From assembly GCA_004431415.1 (NCBI GenBank), contig QPMI01000371.1, positions 1 to 40,735 on the forward strand: 40,735 nt of DNA, written 5' to 3'. A program made the translations under genes and the position numbers. The notes under the pieces were generated by a model that was given only the letters and a program-made list of their open reading frames with translations, was not told the DNA's origin and made no database searches. Shown here in pieces: positions 19,768 through 28,973 of this stretch; the first letter of the stretch is position 1, and each line of letters opens with the position of its first letter. This stretch comes from Cyanophora paradoxa (lineage: Eukaryota; Glaucocystophyceae; Cyanophorales; Cyanophoraceae).

Positions 19768-20986
19768 CTATTCGTGGCTGGGGGTCTCGGGGCGGGAAGC
19801 TTCGGGGGAGAGGGCCTCGGTGGGGGAGAGGATGCTGGGGGTCGGCTCGGGCTGGAGGGCGTCGCCGGGCTCGAAGGCGGGGCGGGGCAGCTCCTCGCCC
19901 GAGGCCGCCTTGTCCTCCGCGATCGCCGGCATGGGCGGCGCGAAGCTCCACGTGCCGGGGTCCTTGCCCCCCGAGGGCGAGGGCGGGAAGGAGACGGGCG
20001 GGCTGAACGCGTTGGAGGCCTCGAGGGGGCGGGACGCCTCCCCGGTGGGGGGCCCCGCCTCGAGGTTCTGGGGCGAGGCCGGCCGCGTCGTCCACGCCGG
20101 CGTCTGGCTGCTGGAGGCGTGCGCCGGGGTCGGCGGGGCCGAGGTGTCGGGGGCCGAGTAGGGCGGGGAGAAGGGGTTCGCCCGCTCCACGAGGGCCCCC
20201 GCGCCGGTGGGGCCCGACTCGGCGTCGAGGCCGGCCGAGGCGGAGGTCCTCCGGTGCGTCGGCGAGGCCGCCTCCGTGCGCGGCGAGAGCGGCTCCATCC
20301 CCTCCGCATCCAGGTCCGGCGCCCGCTCCGTCTCCGGCCCGATGTCCTCGTGCTCCGACGCCCCCCGCTCCTCCTCGGGCGCCGCCGCCGCCGCCTTCCG
20401 CGCCGCCTCCTCCTCCTCCGCCCTCCTCGCCGCCTCCTCGGCCTTGCGCGCCGCCTCCTCCTCCTCGGCCCTCCTCGCGGCCTCCTCGGCGGCCTTGGCG
20501 GCGCGGGCGGCCTCGTCGGCGTCGGCGGCGGCCTTGGCGGCGAGCTGCTTGCGGGTGAGGTGGCCGCGGGCGAGGGCCTGGATCTTGGTGGCGGCCGCCG
20601 TCGCGTCGTACTTGACCCCCGCCTCGTCCTCCACGATCGCCTCCATCTTCTCGATCTCCCCCAGCACCTCCTCCGTCACCTCCTCCGCCGCCGCCGTCCG
20701 CGGCGTCGGGCCCCGCGGCACCTGCCCCGCCGACGACGGCCGCTCCCGCTGCCCGACCCTCCCGTCAGCGCCGAGCGGGCGGGGGGGCGGCGGGCGGGGC
20801 GGGGCGGGGCGCACGACGGAGGGCTCGGGGCTCGGGGGCGGGCTCAGCTCGGGCTCCCGCTCCTCCTGGGGCTCCTCCGCCAGGCGCTCCACCTCGCCCA
20901 TCTCCGGCGCCACGTCCTCCGCCGGCGGCGGCTCGACCTCCGGCTCCGGTTCCGGCTCCGGCTCGGGCTCGGGCTCGGGCTCCTTG

Positions 20987-21024
<38 letters not shown>

Positions 21025-22280
21025 CTTGGGCGGCTCGGGCTCGGGCTCGGCGGCCGGCTCCTCGGGCTTGGTCTCGGGCTCGAGCTCCGGGGGCGCGGGG
21101 CTCATCTCCTGGCGGCGGGAGAACATGGCGTCGGCCTTGCCGCCGGCCTTGGGGTCGTCCTCGAACTCGACCTCCCCGGGGGTCTTCGTCTCGCCCTCGC
21201 CCTCGGGGGCCAGCTCGGGCTCGGGCTCGGGCTCGGCGGGCAGCGGGGCGAGCTCGACGTCGCCGGTCGGCTGCGCGGGGGCGTCCTCGTCGATGCGCGC
21301 GGCGGCCTGGAGCTCCTCCTCGGCGAAGGTGCTGTCCTCGTCGCCCTCCCCGACGATGTCCGCCAGCTGGCCCTCCTCCGGCGGCGGCGGAAGGTCCCCC
21401 ACGTTCACCCCGCCCTCGCTCTGCGGCCTCCTCTCCCCGCCCGCCCCGCCCCGCGCCGCCCCCGCCGGGGCCGTCATCGGCGCCGCGTAGGGGTCGTAGA
21501 AGCGCGAGCCGAACTCGTCGGACTCGCGCATGGCGCCGACGGGGGCCGACGCCGGCGGCTGCCCGTACTCGTCGTACCCGCCGTCCTCCCGGTACTTCCG
21601 CAGGAACCGCGCGTGCGCCGCCGTGCTGCCCGCCCCGTCAGCCACGCCGGCGGCGGCTCGGGGCGGCGCGGGGCACCTCTTCGGGCGGGGGAACTGGGAG
21701 ATCATCTTGAGGTACTCCTCCGTCTGGGCCCGGTCGTTCTCCCAGTCGGCGTGGTTGTAGTAGGGCGGGCGGGCCTGGATGCGGCGCAGCAGGGCCTGGT
21801 TCTCCTGCGTGATCCGCATGAGCTCCCGCCTCCGGTGGTCCTTGTTCAGGCTCCGCGGCTCCACCGCGTAGCCGGCGTAGATCGTCTGCTCGCTGATGTC
21901 TGCGCCCCCGCCCCGCGTCACGGGCGAAAGGAAGGGAGGAGGAATCCGCGGCAAGCGGACGCACAGTTGTCGATCACAGGGACCTGGTGGCGGTTGAGCC
22001 GCAGGCCCGGCTTGTACTCCGTGGAGCGCATGCGCTCCCGCGGCGACGTCTGCATGATCCGGCTCATCTTCTCCAGCAGGATTGTGTTCTCCCGCTCAAT
22101 CTCCAGGAAGCGCTCTGCGCGAGGAGGCTCAATGACCGCGCGTGCCTTAGCGGTTCGGCCCCCCGGACCTTCTTCGAGCTGCGCCCGCTTCAGATTTCTC
22201 CGCAGATGGCTCATGCCTACTGTCCTGGGCTGGCTCGTGTCCATGTGCGGCGACGCATTTGTTCGCGACGTCGGCTTCAT
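19768..22280 (-). CDS. CFAP97: CFAP97/Hemingway-family flagellar protein with IQ motif and EP repeat
   Basis: The N-terminal ~120 residues fit the CFAP97/Hemingway (KIAA1430) domain: RFLEIERENTILLEKMSRIM, STEYKPGLRLNRHQVPVIDN, RSLNKDHRRRELMRITQENQ and PPYYNHADWENDR. Exons 22169-22280, 21965-22114 and the one starting at 21899 join in frame across introns 22115-22168 and 21900-21964; two further introns follow FPRPK and EPSV. After the domain come a Glu/Pro repeat (PEPEPEPPKEPEPEPEPEPE, about 20937-21065), an IQ motif ATKIQALARGHLTRKQ (about 20546-20597), an Ala/Glu coiled coil (EEAARRAEEEEAARKAEE) and a Ser/Pro-rich tail ending RPETPSHE. Family members act in flagellar axoneme and sperm-tail assembly. 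The IQ motif suggests calmodulin binding, an addition I do not know from animal CFAP97. Confidence 0.86.
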
Positions 22281-23038
22281 GTTCCTGAGAGGCCGGGGGT
22301 CAGCGCCCCGTCAGACACAAGGAAAGGGAGGGATGTGCACCGTATACGCTCCCTGTGCATGTCCTGAGAAAGGCGACATAGTCAGCGAACCGCAGCGTGG
22401 CGCCTTGGCGACCGCTCTAAGAACAGCTCCCAAAGATAGCGGCCGCACGGCACCCAACGGGGGGGACGGCTTCTCTGAGCGGCACTGATAGACACGCCTG
22501 ACCCCCTGCAGCCTAACAAGAGAGCCGGCCGCCCCGCCAGTTGTCACTAGCTAAAGGAGCCAGCGCGCTGGGAGCTAGAACGTGCCACGGGCGGCGCGGC
22601 GGACCTGCAGGTGCCGCTGCCATCTCTCGTCGCAGATCTTGTTTGGTACTGCGCAGGGAGAGGCGCCAGGTCAGCCGCGGAGAGCGGGCCGCGATCCGAC
22701 CAGCCGACCAGAACGGTCGGGTGTCGGAAGGGGGCGGCTAGGGGGCCACAAGATGCAAATTCTCGCAGCTGGAGGCAGCAGAACCCACCTGGTATCGCTC
22801 GGTACATCGCTGCTGCTGTTCTTCTTCCACTCCCAAAATACGGGTCTGTGGGGGGGTTTATCGTCAGCCGGGTACAGATTGAGAGAGGTTCACGCTTGTT
22901 CGAGCGCTCGTGCGAGTCCAGCCGATGAGTCCAAATCGACAATAAGAAGCTACAGCGCACCGCAGCCCGGCGCCAGCGCCAGCGCCTCGAGAAGCTGCTC
23001 TGGTTCGGCCCGCCACGGCCAGCCGCTCTGCTGCCGTA
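22281..23038. promoter_or_regulatory. Long divergent intergenic region
   Basis: These 758 bp separate the CFAP97 start from the next rightward start, about three times the usual spacing here. Reading frames on both strands lack motifs and look like chance. An unrecognised first exon of the Cys-rich gene is possible. Confidence 0.45.
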
Positions 23039-23817
23039 ATGCCGGATGTGATAATCGACATCGCATCGCTCGCTCTGAACCCCGGCAAGCTCGGCGCCGT
23101 CATAGGCTCTATCCTCGACGCAAACGTGCGCCCTGCTGGTTGTGAACTCTGAGCGCCCCTTGACGGCGCCCCTTGTGAACTCAGTGGGACGCGTCGACCC
23201 AAACAACCGACATTTGTTCTGTAGCAGCTACGGAATGCGACGAGAACGCTCTTCCGTGCTGCTTCTGTCGGGCGGGCCGTGCGCGGCTGCCGCCGCAGCG
23301 GCGGGCTACGGAGGCGCTCCCTGTGCACCAGAGCGGATTTAGGCCTCGCTTCGGTCTGGAGTACTTCCAGTGCGTCCCTCCGCTCGCTGCAGCGTCCCTC
23401 CGCTCGCTGCAGCAGGCTCCCGGCCTCACTCCGCTGCCCAGCTGCCTGGCTTGCGGGCACTGCCTCCCGATGGGGAGCCTGGAGCACGACTGTTCGCGGG
23501 GCGCGATCGACAGCTTCTGCGCGGAATGCGACGGGGGTGATCTCTTCACGGAGGAGGGGCGGCTCGTGCAGCCCGGCGGAGATGGACCGGGACCTCCAGG
23601 CCGCCAGGTGAGTGAATTGACTAGTCGTAGTCAATTCACCTCTATATCGTGGTGCTTTCGCGGTGAGGTCGGGGATGTGCGGCGCGCTCGGCCGCTCACG
23701 GGTGGGGCGGCGGGAGCAGGGTTCGCGCGGCGGAGCGGCATCTGCCCGACGTGCTGGTCCGAGGCGCACGCCCTGGGGCCCGCCGAGTGCGACGCCCTCC
23801 CCCCGCCCCACTCCTAG
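23039..23817 (+). CDS. Unrecognised Cys-rich small protein
   Basis: I do not recognise it. The proposed exon 1 (23039-23125) reads MPDVIIDIASLALNPGKLGA then VIGSILDAN. Intron 23126-23184 (GTGCG...CAG) leads to exon 2 (23185-23607) with DICSVAATECDENALPCCFC, then SCLACGHCLPMGSLEHDCSR and DSFCAECDGGDLF: paired cysteines and histidines that look metal-binding. A canonical GTGAGT donor follows at 23608. The last piece is ambiguous. The attractive reading SGICPTCWSEAHALGPAECD, ending at 23817, lies one frame away from what the obvious acceptor at 23719 would give. The alternative is a longer tail to about 23890-23962. A 20-bp tandem repeat (cgtccctccgctcgctgcag twice, near 23372-23411) lies inside exon 2. 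The start codon is also uncertain. Confidence 0.5.
23612..23639. repeat. Perfect 12-bp hairpin at a 5' splice site
   Basis: The arms gtgaattgacta (23612-23623) and tagtcaattcac (23628-23639) are perfect inverted copies with a gtcg loop. The hairpin starts 4 nt inside the intron whose donor is at 23608. The stem is A/T-rich in a G/C-rich setting. Confidence 0.9.
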
Positions 23818-23950
23818 CCCCGCCCGAATGGCGTGCGCTGCGACGTGCACCGGCCGCGTGCGCGCGCGTGCAGCACCAGCTGAAGTAGGCAGAAGATCTG
23901 GCGAAACACGGCGAGACCATACAGATAGCACTAGTTGGGCAGCAGGAGAG

Positions 23951-24018
23951 CAGTTTCTGTAGCTATAGTTTAGGTAGCTAGACTCGATGCAGGTGTCAGT
24001 TTCTGTAGCTGTAGTCTA
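23951..24018. repeat. 22-bp direct repeat, 46-bp period
   Basis: cagtttctgtagctatag and cagtttctgtagctgtag begin at 23951 and 23997. The 22-bp units differ at two positions. They lie between the Cys-rich gene and the stop of the C2-domain gene. Confidence 0.85.
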
Positions 24019-24070
24019 GGATATCTCCCAGGACGGGGCGGCGAGCGGAGGGAAGAAGGCGGCTCGGGGG

Positions 24071-26144
24071 CTAGTCGAGGACGAGGCGGGCGGCGGGGGG
24101 GCCGCCCTCGCGCCCGGGCCTGCGGGGCGACTCCCAGAGGAGACCCGCCACGGCGGACCAGAGCGGGCTCCCGCCGGCGCCCCCGGCCCCCTCCTTGGAG
24201 CCGCGTGCGGAGGCGGTGCGGGCGAGGCCCACGGAGCGGGGCCGGACGCGCTCGGTGCGCGGCCCGCCCGGCGTGGCGAGCGGCTGCGGGGCGGCGGGGA
24301 TCAGGATGTCGAGGTCTGCCGCCCCCGTCAGGCGCGCCGGGCGGCGGGGCGGGCGGGGGGCGCTCCGGCGCACCGCTGGCGAGGCGCGGGCTGGAGAGGA
24401 CGGAGACGGAGGAGAGGCCGGAGGAGGAGGAGGGGAGGAGGGGTGCGAGGCGGGCCCCGGCGAGGCGGCGCGCCCCGGGGCGGCGGTGTCACCTGAACTC
24501 GACGACGAGTGCGAGGGCCGCGGCGAGGCCGCGTTCAGCGGCGCCGGCGGCGGGGCGGGAGCGGCGGGGCGGCGGCGGGCGGGAGGGCGGGCGAGGGACG
24601 TCCGGGCGGCGTGCGGAGGCGCGGATGACGCAGTGGAGCTCGCAAGTCGACGGGCCTGCGCCGCCCGTCAGGCGGGGCCAGGGTGTGGGCGGGAGGAGCG
24701 GGCGAGGCGGGGCGGGCCGCCGCGGGGGTCGGTCATGGAGAGCCACTCCTCGATGCCGCCGGCGCGGAGGAGGGCGGCGAGGGGCACGAGGGCCCGGGCG
24801 ATGGGGAGGTCCATCAGCGCGCCCCGCTCCCACAGCTGCCGTCCGGCGGCCGTCGGGCCGGGGAGGCGGCGGAGCGCGGGGGGCGGGGGCGGGGGGGCGG
24901 GCCTCGAGGGAGACGTGCTCGGCGCCGAGGCCACGGGCGTCCACGCAGAGCGCCGTGTGCACCCGCGCCGCCTCCTCCCACACCGCCTCCGCCCCCGGCC
25001 GCGCTGCACGCCGCTCAGAAGGGGGGCACGGTGCGGCGCGCCGGCTGGGGCGCACTCTTGATGGAGGAGGAGAAGGAGGCGCGGCCGGCGCGGAGGAAGA
25101 CGTACGGGTTCGGGCGTCTGGGCGAGGGCTGAGCAGGGGGCAGGACGGGAGGGTCGGGCCGGCGGGGGCGCGGGAGGCACCCGAAGCGGGTGAGGAGGGG
25201 CAGGCCCCGGGCGGCGATGACGCGCACGTAGAGCGAGAGGACGTCGAGGGCGCCGCCCCCGCGCGGCGCCGGCGGCGTCGCCAGCCCCGACCGCGGCTTG
25301 CCGTCCGGCCTGGGGCTCCGGGGGCTGACGTTGGGGGAGGGGGCGAGGGTGCCGGCCCACTGGAGGGCCTCCGCCTCGGAGCCGGCGAAGAAGCTGGCGA
25401 CGAGGAAGACGCGCGCGAGCTGCGCCTCCCCCGCCCCGTCGTACAGCCGGTGCCAGCCCCCGAACGGCTCCGCGTACGAGTCCACGGGGATCGTCGTCTG
25501 CGCCGGCGGAAGCACTGGTGGGGGCGGCCGCGACTTGAGGAGGCGGCGCACGGGGCGGACCTGCGCGACGAGCTTGTCCCTGGGCCACCGCACGTCCATC
25601 ACCTCAATGTGTATCTGATGCACCGGCACGTCCTCGATGTGGGTGCTGCAGCGAGATGCCCCGGTCAGCCGGCCGCCGCGAAAAAACTACAAGCGAAGCG
25701 CGAGGAAACTGCAGAAGAAGCGAGACTGGCAGCGCCGCGCGCGCTCTGCACGAACAAGTGGAGCGATGAGTTGAAGGCGAGCACAGAGCGCTCGTCGTCG
25801 TCGTCCGCGTAGACTGTCAAATTGGGCGACCGCTTCTCGCGCCTGCAGGAGCCGAGGCCGATGCTCACGCGCACGTAAAGCTCCGCCTGGGCAAACCGAA
25901 TACGAATTACACAGCACGGAAACGAATTATTGACGCGCTCAGCTCGAGCTTGGTTATCGCGTACGTGCACGCGCAGCGAGAGTTTGCTCCGCACCGCTCC
26001 AAAAAGCCACGCAGAGCCGGCCAGACCATCGACTGTGAGCACTGCGGCACGCGACCACTCGTCAGAGCGGCGGCGCATGCGGCGGTAGGACCACTTCGGC
26101 GCACCAGAGACTTTGAGGTGACGCGGAGCGGCCGCGGCAGCCAT
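24071..26144 (-). CDS. C2-domain protein, probably two C2 domains
   Basis: The start at 26144 gives MAAAAAPRHLKVS. Short introns then join LTVDGLAGSAWLFGA, AELYVRVSIGLGSC, SVLAFNSSLHLFVQ, HQIHIEVMDVRWPRDKL and DSYAEPFGGWHRLYDGAGEA plus ARVFLVASFF. This strand order (entry strand, NxxLxF, I-x-V-x-D, GWxxL, final V-x-L) is that of a C2 beta-sandwich. A second set follows: [65 protein letters not shown] and CELHCVIRAS. C2 domains bind phospholipids, often with calcium, or proteins. The usual aspartate loops are not obvious, so calcium binding is doubtful. Intron 24836-24902 has a GC donor. Some joins near 25000-25200 are unresolved, one apparently needing a 26-nt intron. The C-terminal tail to the stop at 24071 is low complexity. 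Confidence 0.75.
24836..24902 (-). other. GC-AG intron in the C2-domain gene
   Basis: On the minus strand the exon end CTCGAG is followed by donor GCCCGCC and the acceptor is ACGGCAG. Splicing joins HVSLE to LWERGALMDL in phase 0. Confidence 0.75.
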
Positions 26145-26366
26145 ATTTGGGAGGCGGTTCAGCGGCGATTGCAGAGGCCTAGAGGGGCTGCGGCTTGGCG
26201 GGTAGTGCGAAGTTCGGGCAAGAGCTGGGGGATACGCGATTTCGGGAGGCAAACGGCAAAGATGCCGCGCATCACCGGCGCCGATTCGCACGCGTAGTAT
26301 TCATTTTAGGTTTAGTCCCTTCACTCTTGCAATCCCCAGCTCGGCGTGCGACGAGCGGCGGTGGCC
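26145..26366. promoter_or_regulatory. Divergent promoter of the C2-domain gene and rightward gene
   Basis: These are 222 bp between the two start codons, with an A/T-richer patch (tattcattttaggtttag) at about 26298-26315. The downstream start has a good context, gccATGt. Confidence 0.5.
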
Positions 26367-28824
26367 ATGTCGCGCCCGAAAACCCCAGAGCGCGGCACCC
26401 AGCCACCGATGCTGGTTCTGGCCGGCGTCGCGGATGAAGCCCTCCGGGAGCAGTACATGCAGTTCCTGACGCTGGGAGGCGTCCAGTTCGTTCCGACTGC
26501 TGACGGCTTCTTCGTGGCCACCGTGCGGGTGCTGCTGGATGGAGAGAGCCCGCCTATGACGGCGCGACGACCGGAGCGGCTGGAGTCGCAGCCCGGAAGC
26601 CGCACGGCCTCCCCACACCATCATCACGGCGTCCCCTACGTCGAGGACCCTGCCGCGTTCTTCCAGAGCATACTCCGAGCCTATCCAGACGCGGAGCGCG
26701 ATCTCCGGTCGTCCAGCAGCCGCGCCCCGTCTACCAGGCCGCACTCCCCAAGCCACGCCAGCGCGCACAGCGCCGCCACCAGCGGCCGCTTGCCCGCGGC
26801 GCCGCGGCAGGGCGCCTCGCGGCCCTCGCCGCCGCGCCGCACCGCCGAGCCGCGGGCGTGCGTCGACCAGGCGGACATGGCGGCGCTGCACCAGTTCCCG
26901 AGCTTCTGCGCGGCGGCGGAGATCGGGCGGAGCGGGCCGCCGCCGGCGAGCAAGCGGCGCTCGCTCACCTGGCTCCTCCGCCTCATCGACGAGATCTACG
27001 ACGGTGCCCGCCGCCGCCCCGCGCGCCGCGCGCGCCGAGGCGGGGCGCCGCGCAGAGCGGATCGCGGTGGAGAAGATCGCGATGGCGCTGGAGGCGGACG
27101 AGTCGTACCAGCTGTGGCACGACCCGCACGAGGCGGGGCGCCTCGCCGAGCTCCGCTCCGCCTCCTTCCCCGCCTTCGTGCACCACGTCCTCAAGAAGAA
27201 GTTCGGGCTGCGGAGCCTGGTGGAGCAGGCGGCGGTGGACGTGGCGGCGACGGCGGACGCGGCGAGCGCGAGCCACCCGGCGGTGCGCGTCTTCGCCGGC
27301 TTCCTCTCGGAGCTCTTCGACCGGGAGGCCCTGGAGTTCTTCCTCGCCGCCCGCCGCTCCGCCCTCGTCGCCCTCCGCCGCTCCGCCCCGCCCCGCGACA
27401 CCGCCCTCAAGGCCCCCCGCGTCCCCGAGGAGATCGCCCGCGGCGTCGTCAGGACCGTCCTCGGCGGCACCTCCCTCGAGGCGGCGGCGCAGGCGGCGGT
27501 GCGGGTGCACCATGCGCGGCACCGGCGCCGCTTCGACTCGTACGTCATGGAGCTCCACGTCTTCCTCGACCTCCTCCTCGACCTCTTCATCCGGTCCGCC
27601 CCCGCCCCAGGCCCCGCCCCCGCCCCCGCCCCGCCTCACGCCGCGCCCGCCCCGCAGCGCCCAGTTCGAGGCGCGGTCGCCCCCCGCGCCCCGCCCCGCC
27701 TCTCCCGCCGGGCGGCTGACGTTGGGCCAGATGCGGGCGAGCCGGCCGGGGATCGCGCAGGAGACGATGGACCCGCGGGCCGGCGGGGCTCGCGCGGGGG
27801 CCCCGCCTCGCCGCCCCGCCACCCCTCGAGGCCGTCCGCGAGGACGACGCCGAGGAGGCCCCGCCCCGGCCCCCGCCCCGCCCCGGCCCCGGCCCCGGGC
27901 CGCCCGCAGCCCCCGCCGCCCCGCCCCGCCCCGCCCTCGGGCCCCCGGCCCGCGTCCCCGTCACCGCCCCTCCCGCCCCGGCACCCGCGCCCGTCCCCAG
28001 CTCCGCCCCCGCCCCGCCCCCGCCCCTGTCCCCGCCCCAGCCCCGTCACCGCACCTGGCCGCGGAGAGCGGGCAGCTCCGTGGCCGGCGGCGGCCGCCGC
28101 GGGGCCCGCCGGCTCGCCCGGGGCCTCGCGGAGCACGCACCCCGACTCGCCAGGCGTCGAGGGCCGCGCCGCCACCCGCGCCCCCGCCCCGCCAGCCCAT
28201 GCGCCGCTGCCGACCCCGGCCTCGCCCCACGCGGAGTCGCCGCCTCGCGTGGCGGGGGCGGGGGCGGGGCGGGGCGGACGGGAGCCCGCCGCGGACGCAG
28301 CCTTCAACGCCCCCGCGGCCGGCGGCGCGCCCCGCCCCCGCCTCCGACCAGTCGCCCCTCGACCAGTCGCCCCCCGCCCGCCTCGGCGTCTACCCGGTGA
28401 GCGCCGAGCTTTATTCTCGACCCTCGCCTCGCCCCCGGGGCCTGACGGGGCGGGGCCAGGCGACGCCGGTGGACGCGCCGCTGACGCCGCTGCGGGGGCC
28501 CCAGGGACGCCCCCGCCGGCGGCCCCGTCGCCGCCGAGCCCCAGCGCCGTCTGGCACCTCCGGGGCGGGGCGGCCCCCGGGAGCGCCCGCAAGTCGCCGC
28601 GGCGGGGGCGGGCGGGCCAGGGGGACGAGAGCGGGGGGTCGTACGATGGGGACGGGGAGCGGGCGGGGCCCGGGGGCGAGGGGCGGCCGCCCTCGGAGGT
28701 GGAGGAGGGGGAGATCCTCTCGGGCTCCGAGCAGGGGACCCCCGGCGGGGCGCCCGCCCCCTGGCACCCCCAGCGCCTCGCCTCCTCCGGCCCCTTCTTC
28801 GTCCGCTCCTACGCCCAGAGCTGA
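26367..28824 (+). CDS. Conserved-looking helical protein, possibly flagellar, with long Pro-rich tail
   Basis: The start at 26367 gives MSRPKTPERGTQPPMLVLAG, then REQYMQFLTLGGVQFVPTAD. The second part reads SLTWLLRLIDEIYD, then after a short intron beginning GTGCCCG near 27004 RIAVEKIAMALEADESYQLW, FPAFVHHVLKKKFGLRSLVE, AVRVFAGFLSELFDREALEF and FDSYVMELHVFLDLLLDLFI. This all-helical pattern (W-L-L-x-x-I-D-x-I-Y-D, F-V-x-x-x-x-x-x-K-F-G-L, V-F-x-x-F-L) resembles modules I associate with flagellated protists, but I cannot name the family. From about 27600 to 28800 the sequence is Pro/Ala/Arg low complexity with unresolved splicing, ending GPFFVRSYAQS at the stop 28822-28824. A flagellar role is an inference. 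Confidence 0.75.
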
Positions 28825-28973
28825 GCCCCGTCCCCCCGCCCCCGCCGCACCCCCGCCCCGCCGTGCTTGCGCGCATGCGTACTGGCTGCTTCTGAATGAA
28901 TGAAAGAAAGAAGAGCCCTGGAGGGAGAGCGAGGGGCACAGGCTCGCGGGGGGAGGGGGCCCGGGCGGGGGCC

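Noticed and set aside
20207-21490. Rightward Ser/Gly-rich frame opposite CFAP97
   Set aside because: GSGSGS is the antisense of the Glu/Pro repeat; the leftward frame carries the KIAA1430 and IQ motifs.
22547-23206. Leftward open frame in the long divergent gap
   Set aside because: No recognisable motif, no CTGAC...CAG introns and an irregular amino-acid mix; likely chance.
22864-23931. Long leftward open frame opposite the Cys-rich gene
   Set aside because: Composition is Arg/Ser/Ala-rich with no motif or splice pattern, and it is antisense to exons with better protein features; a GC-rich shadow frame.
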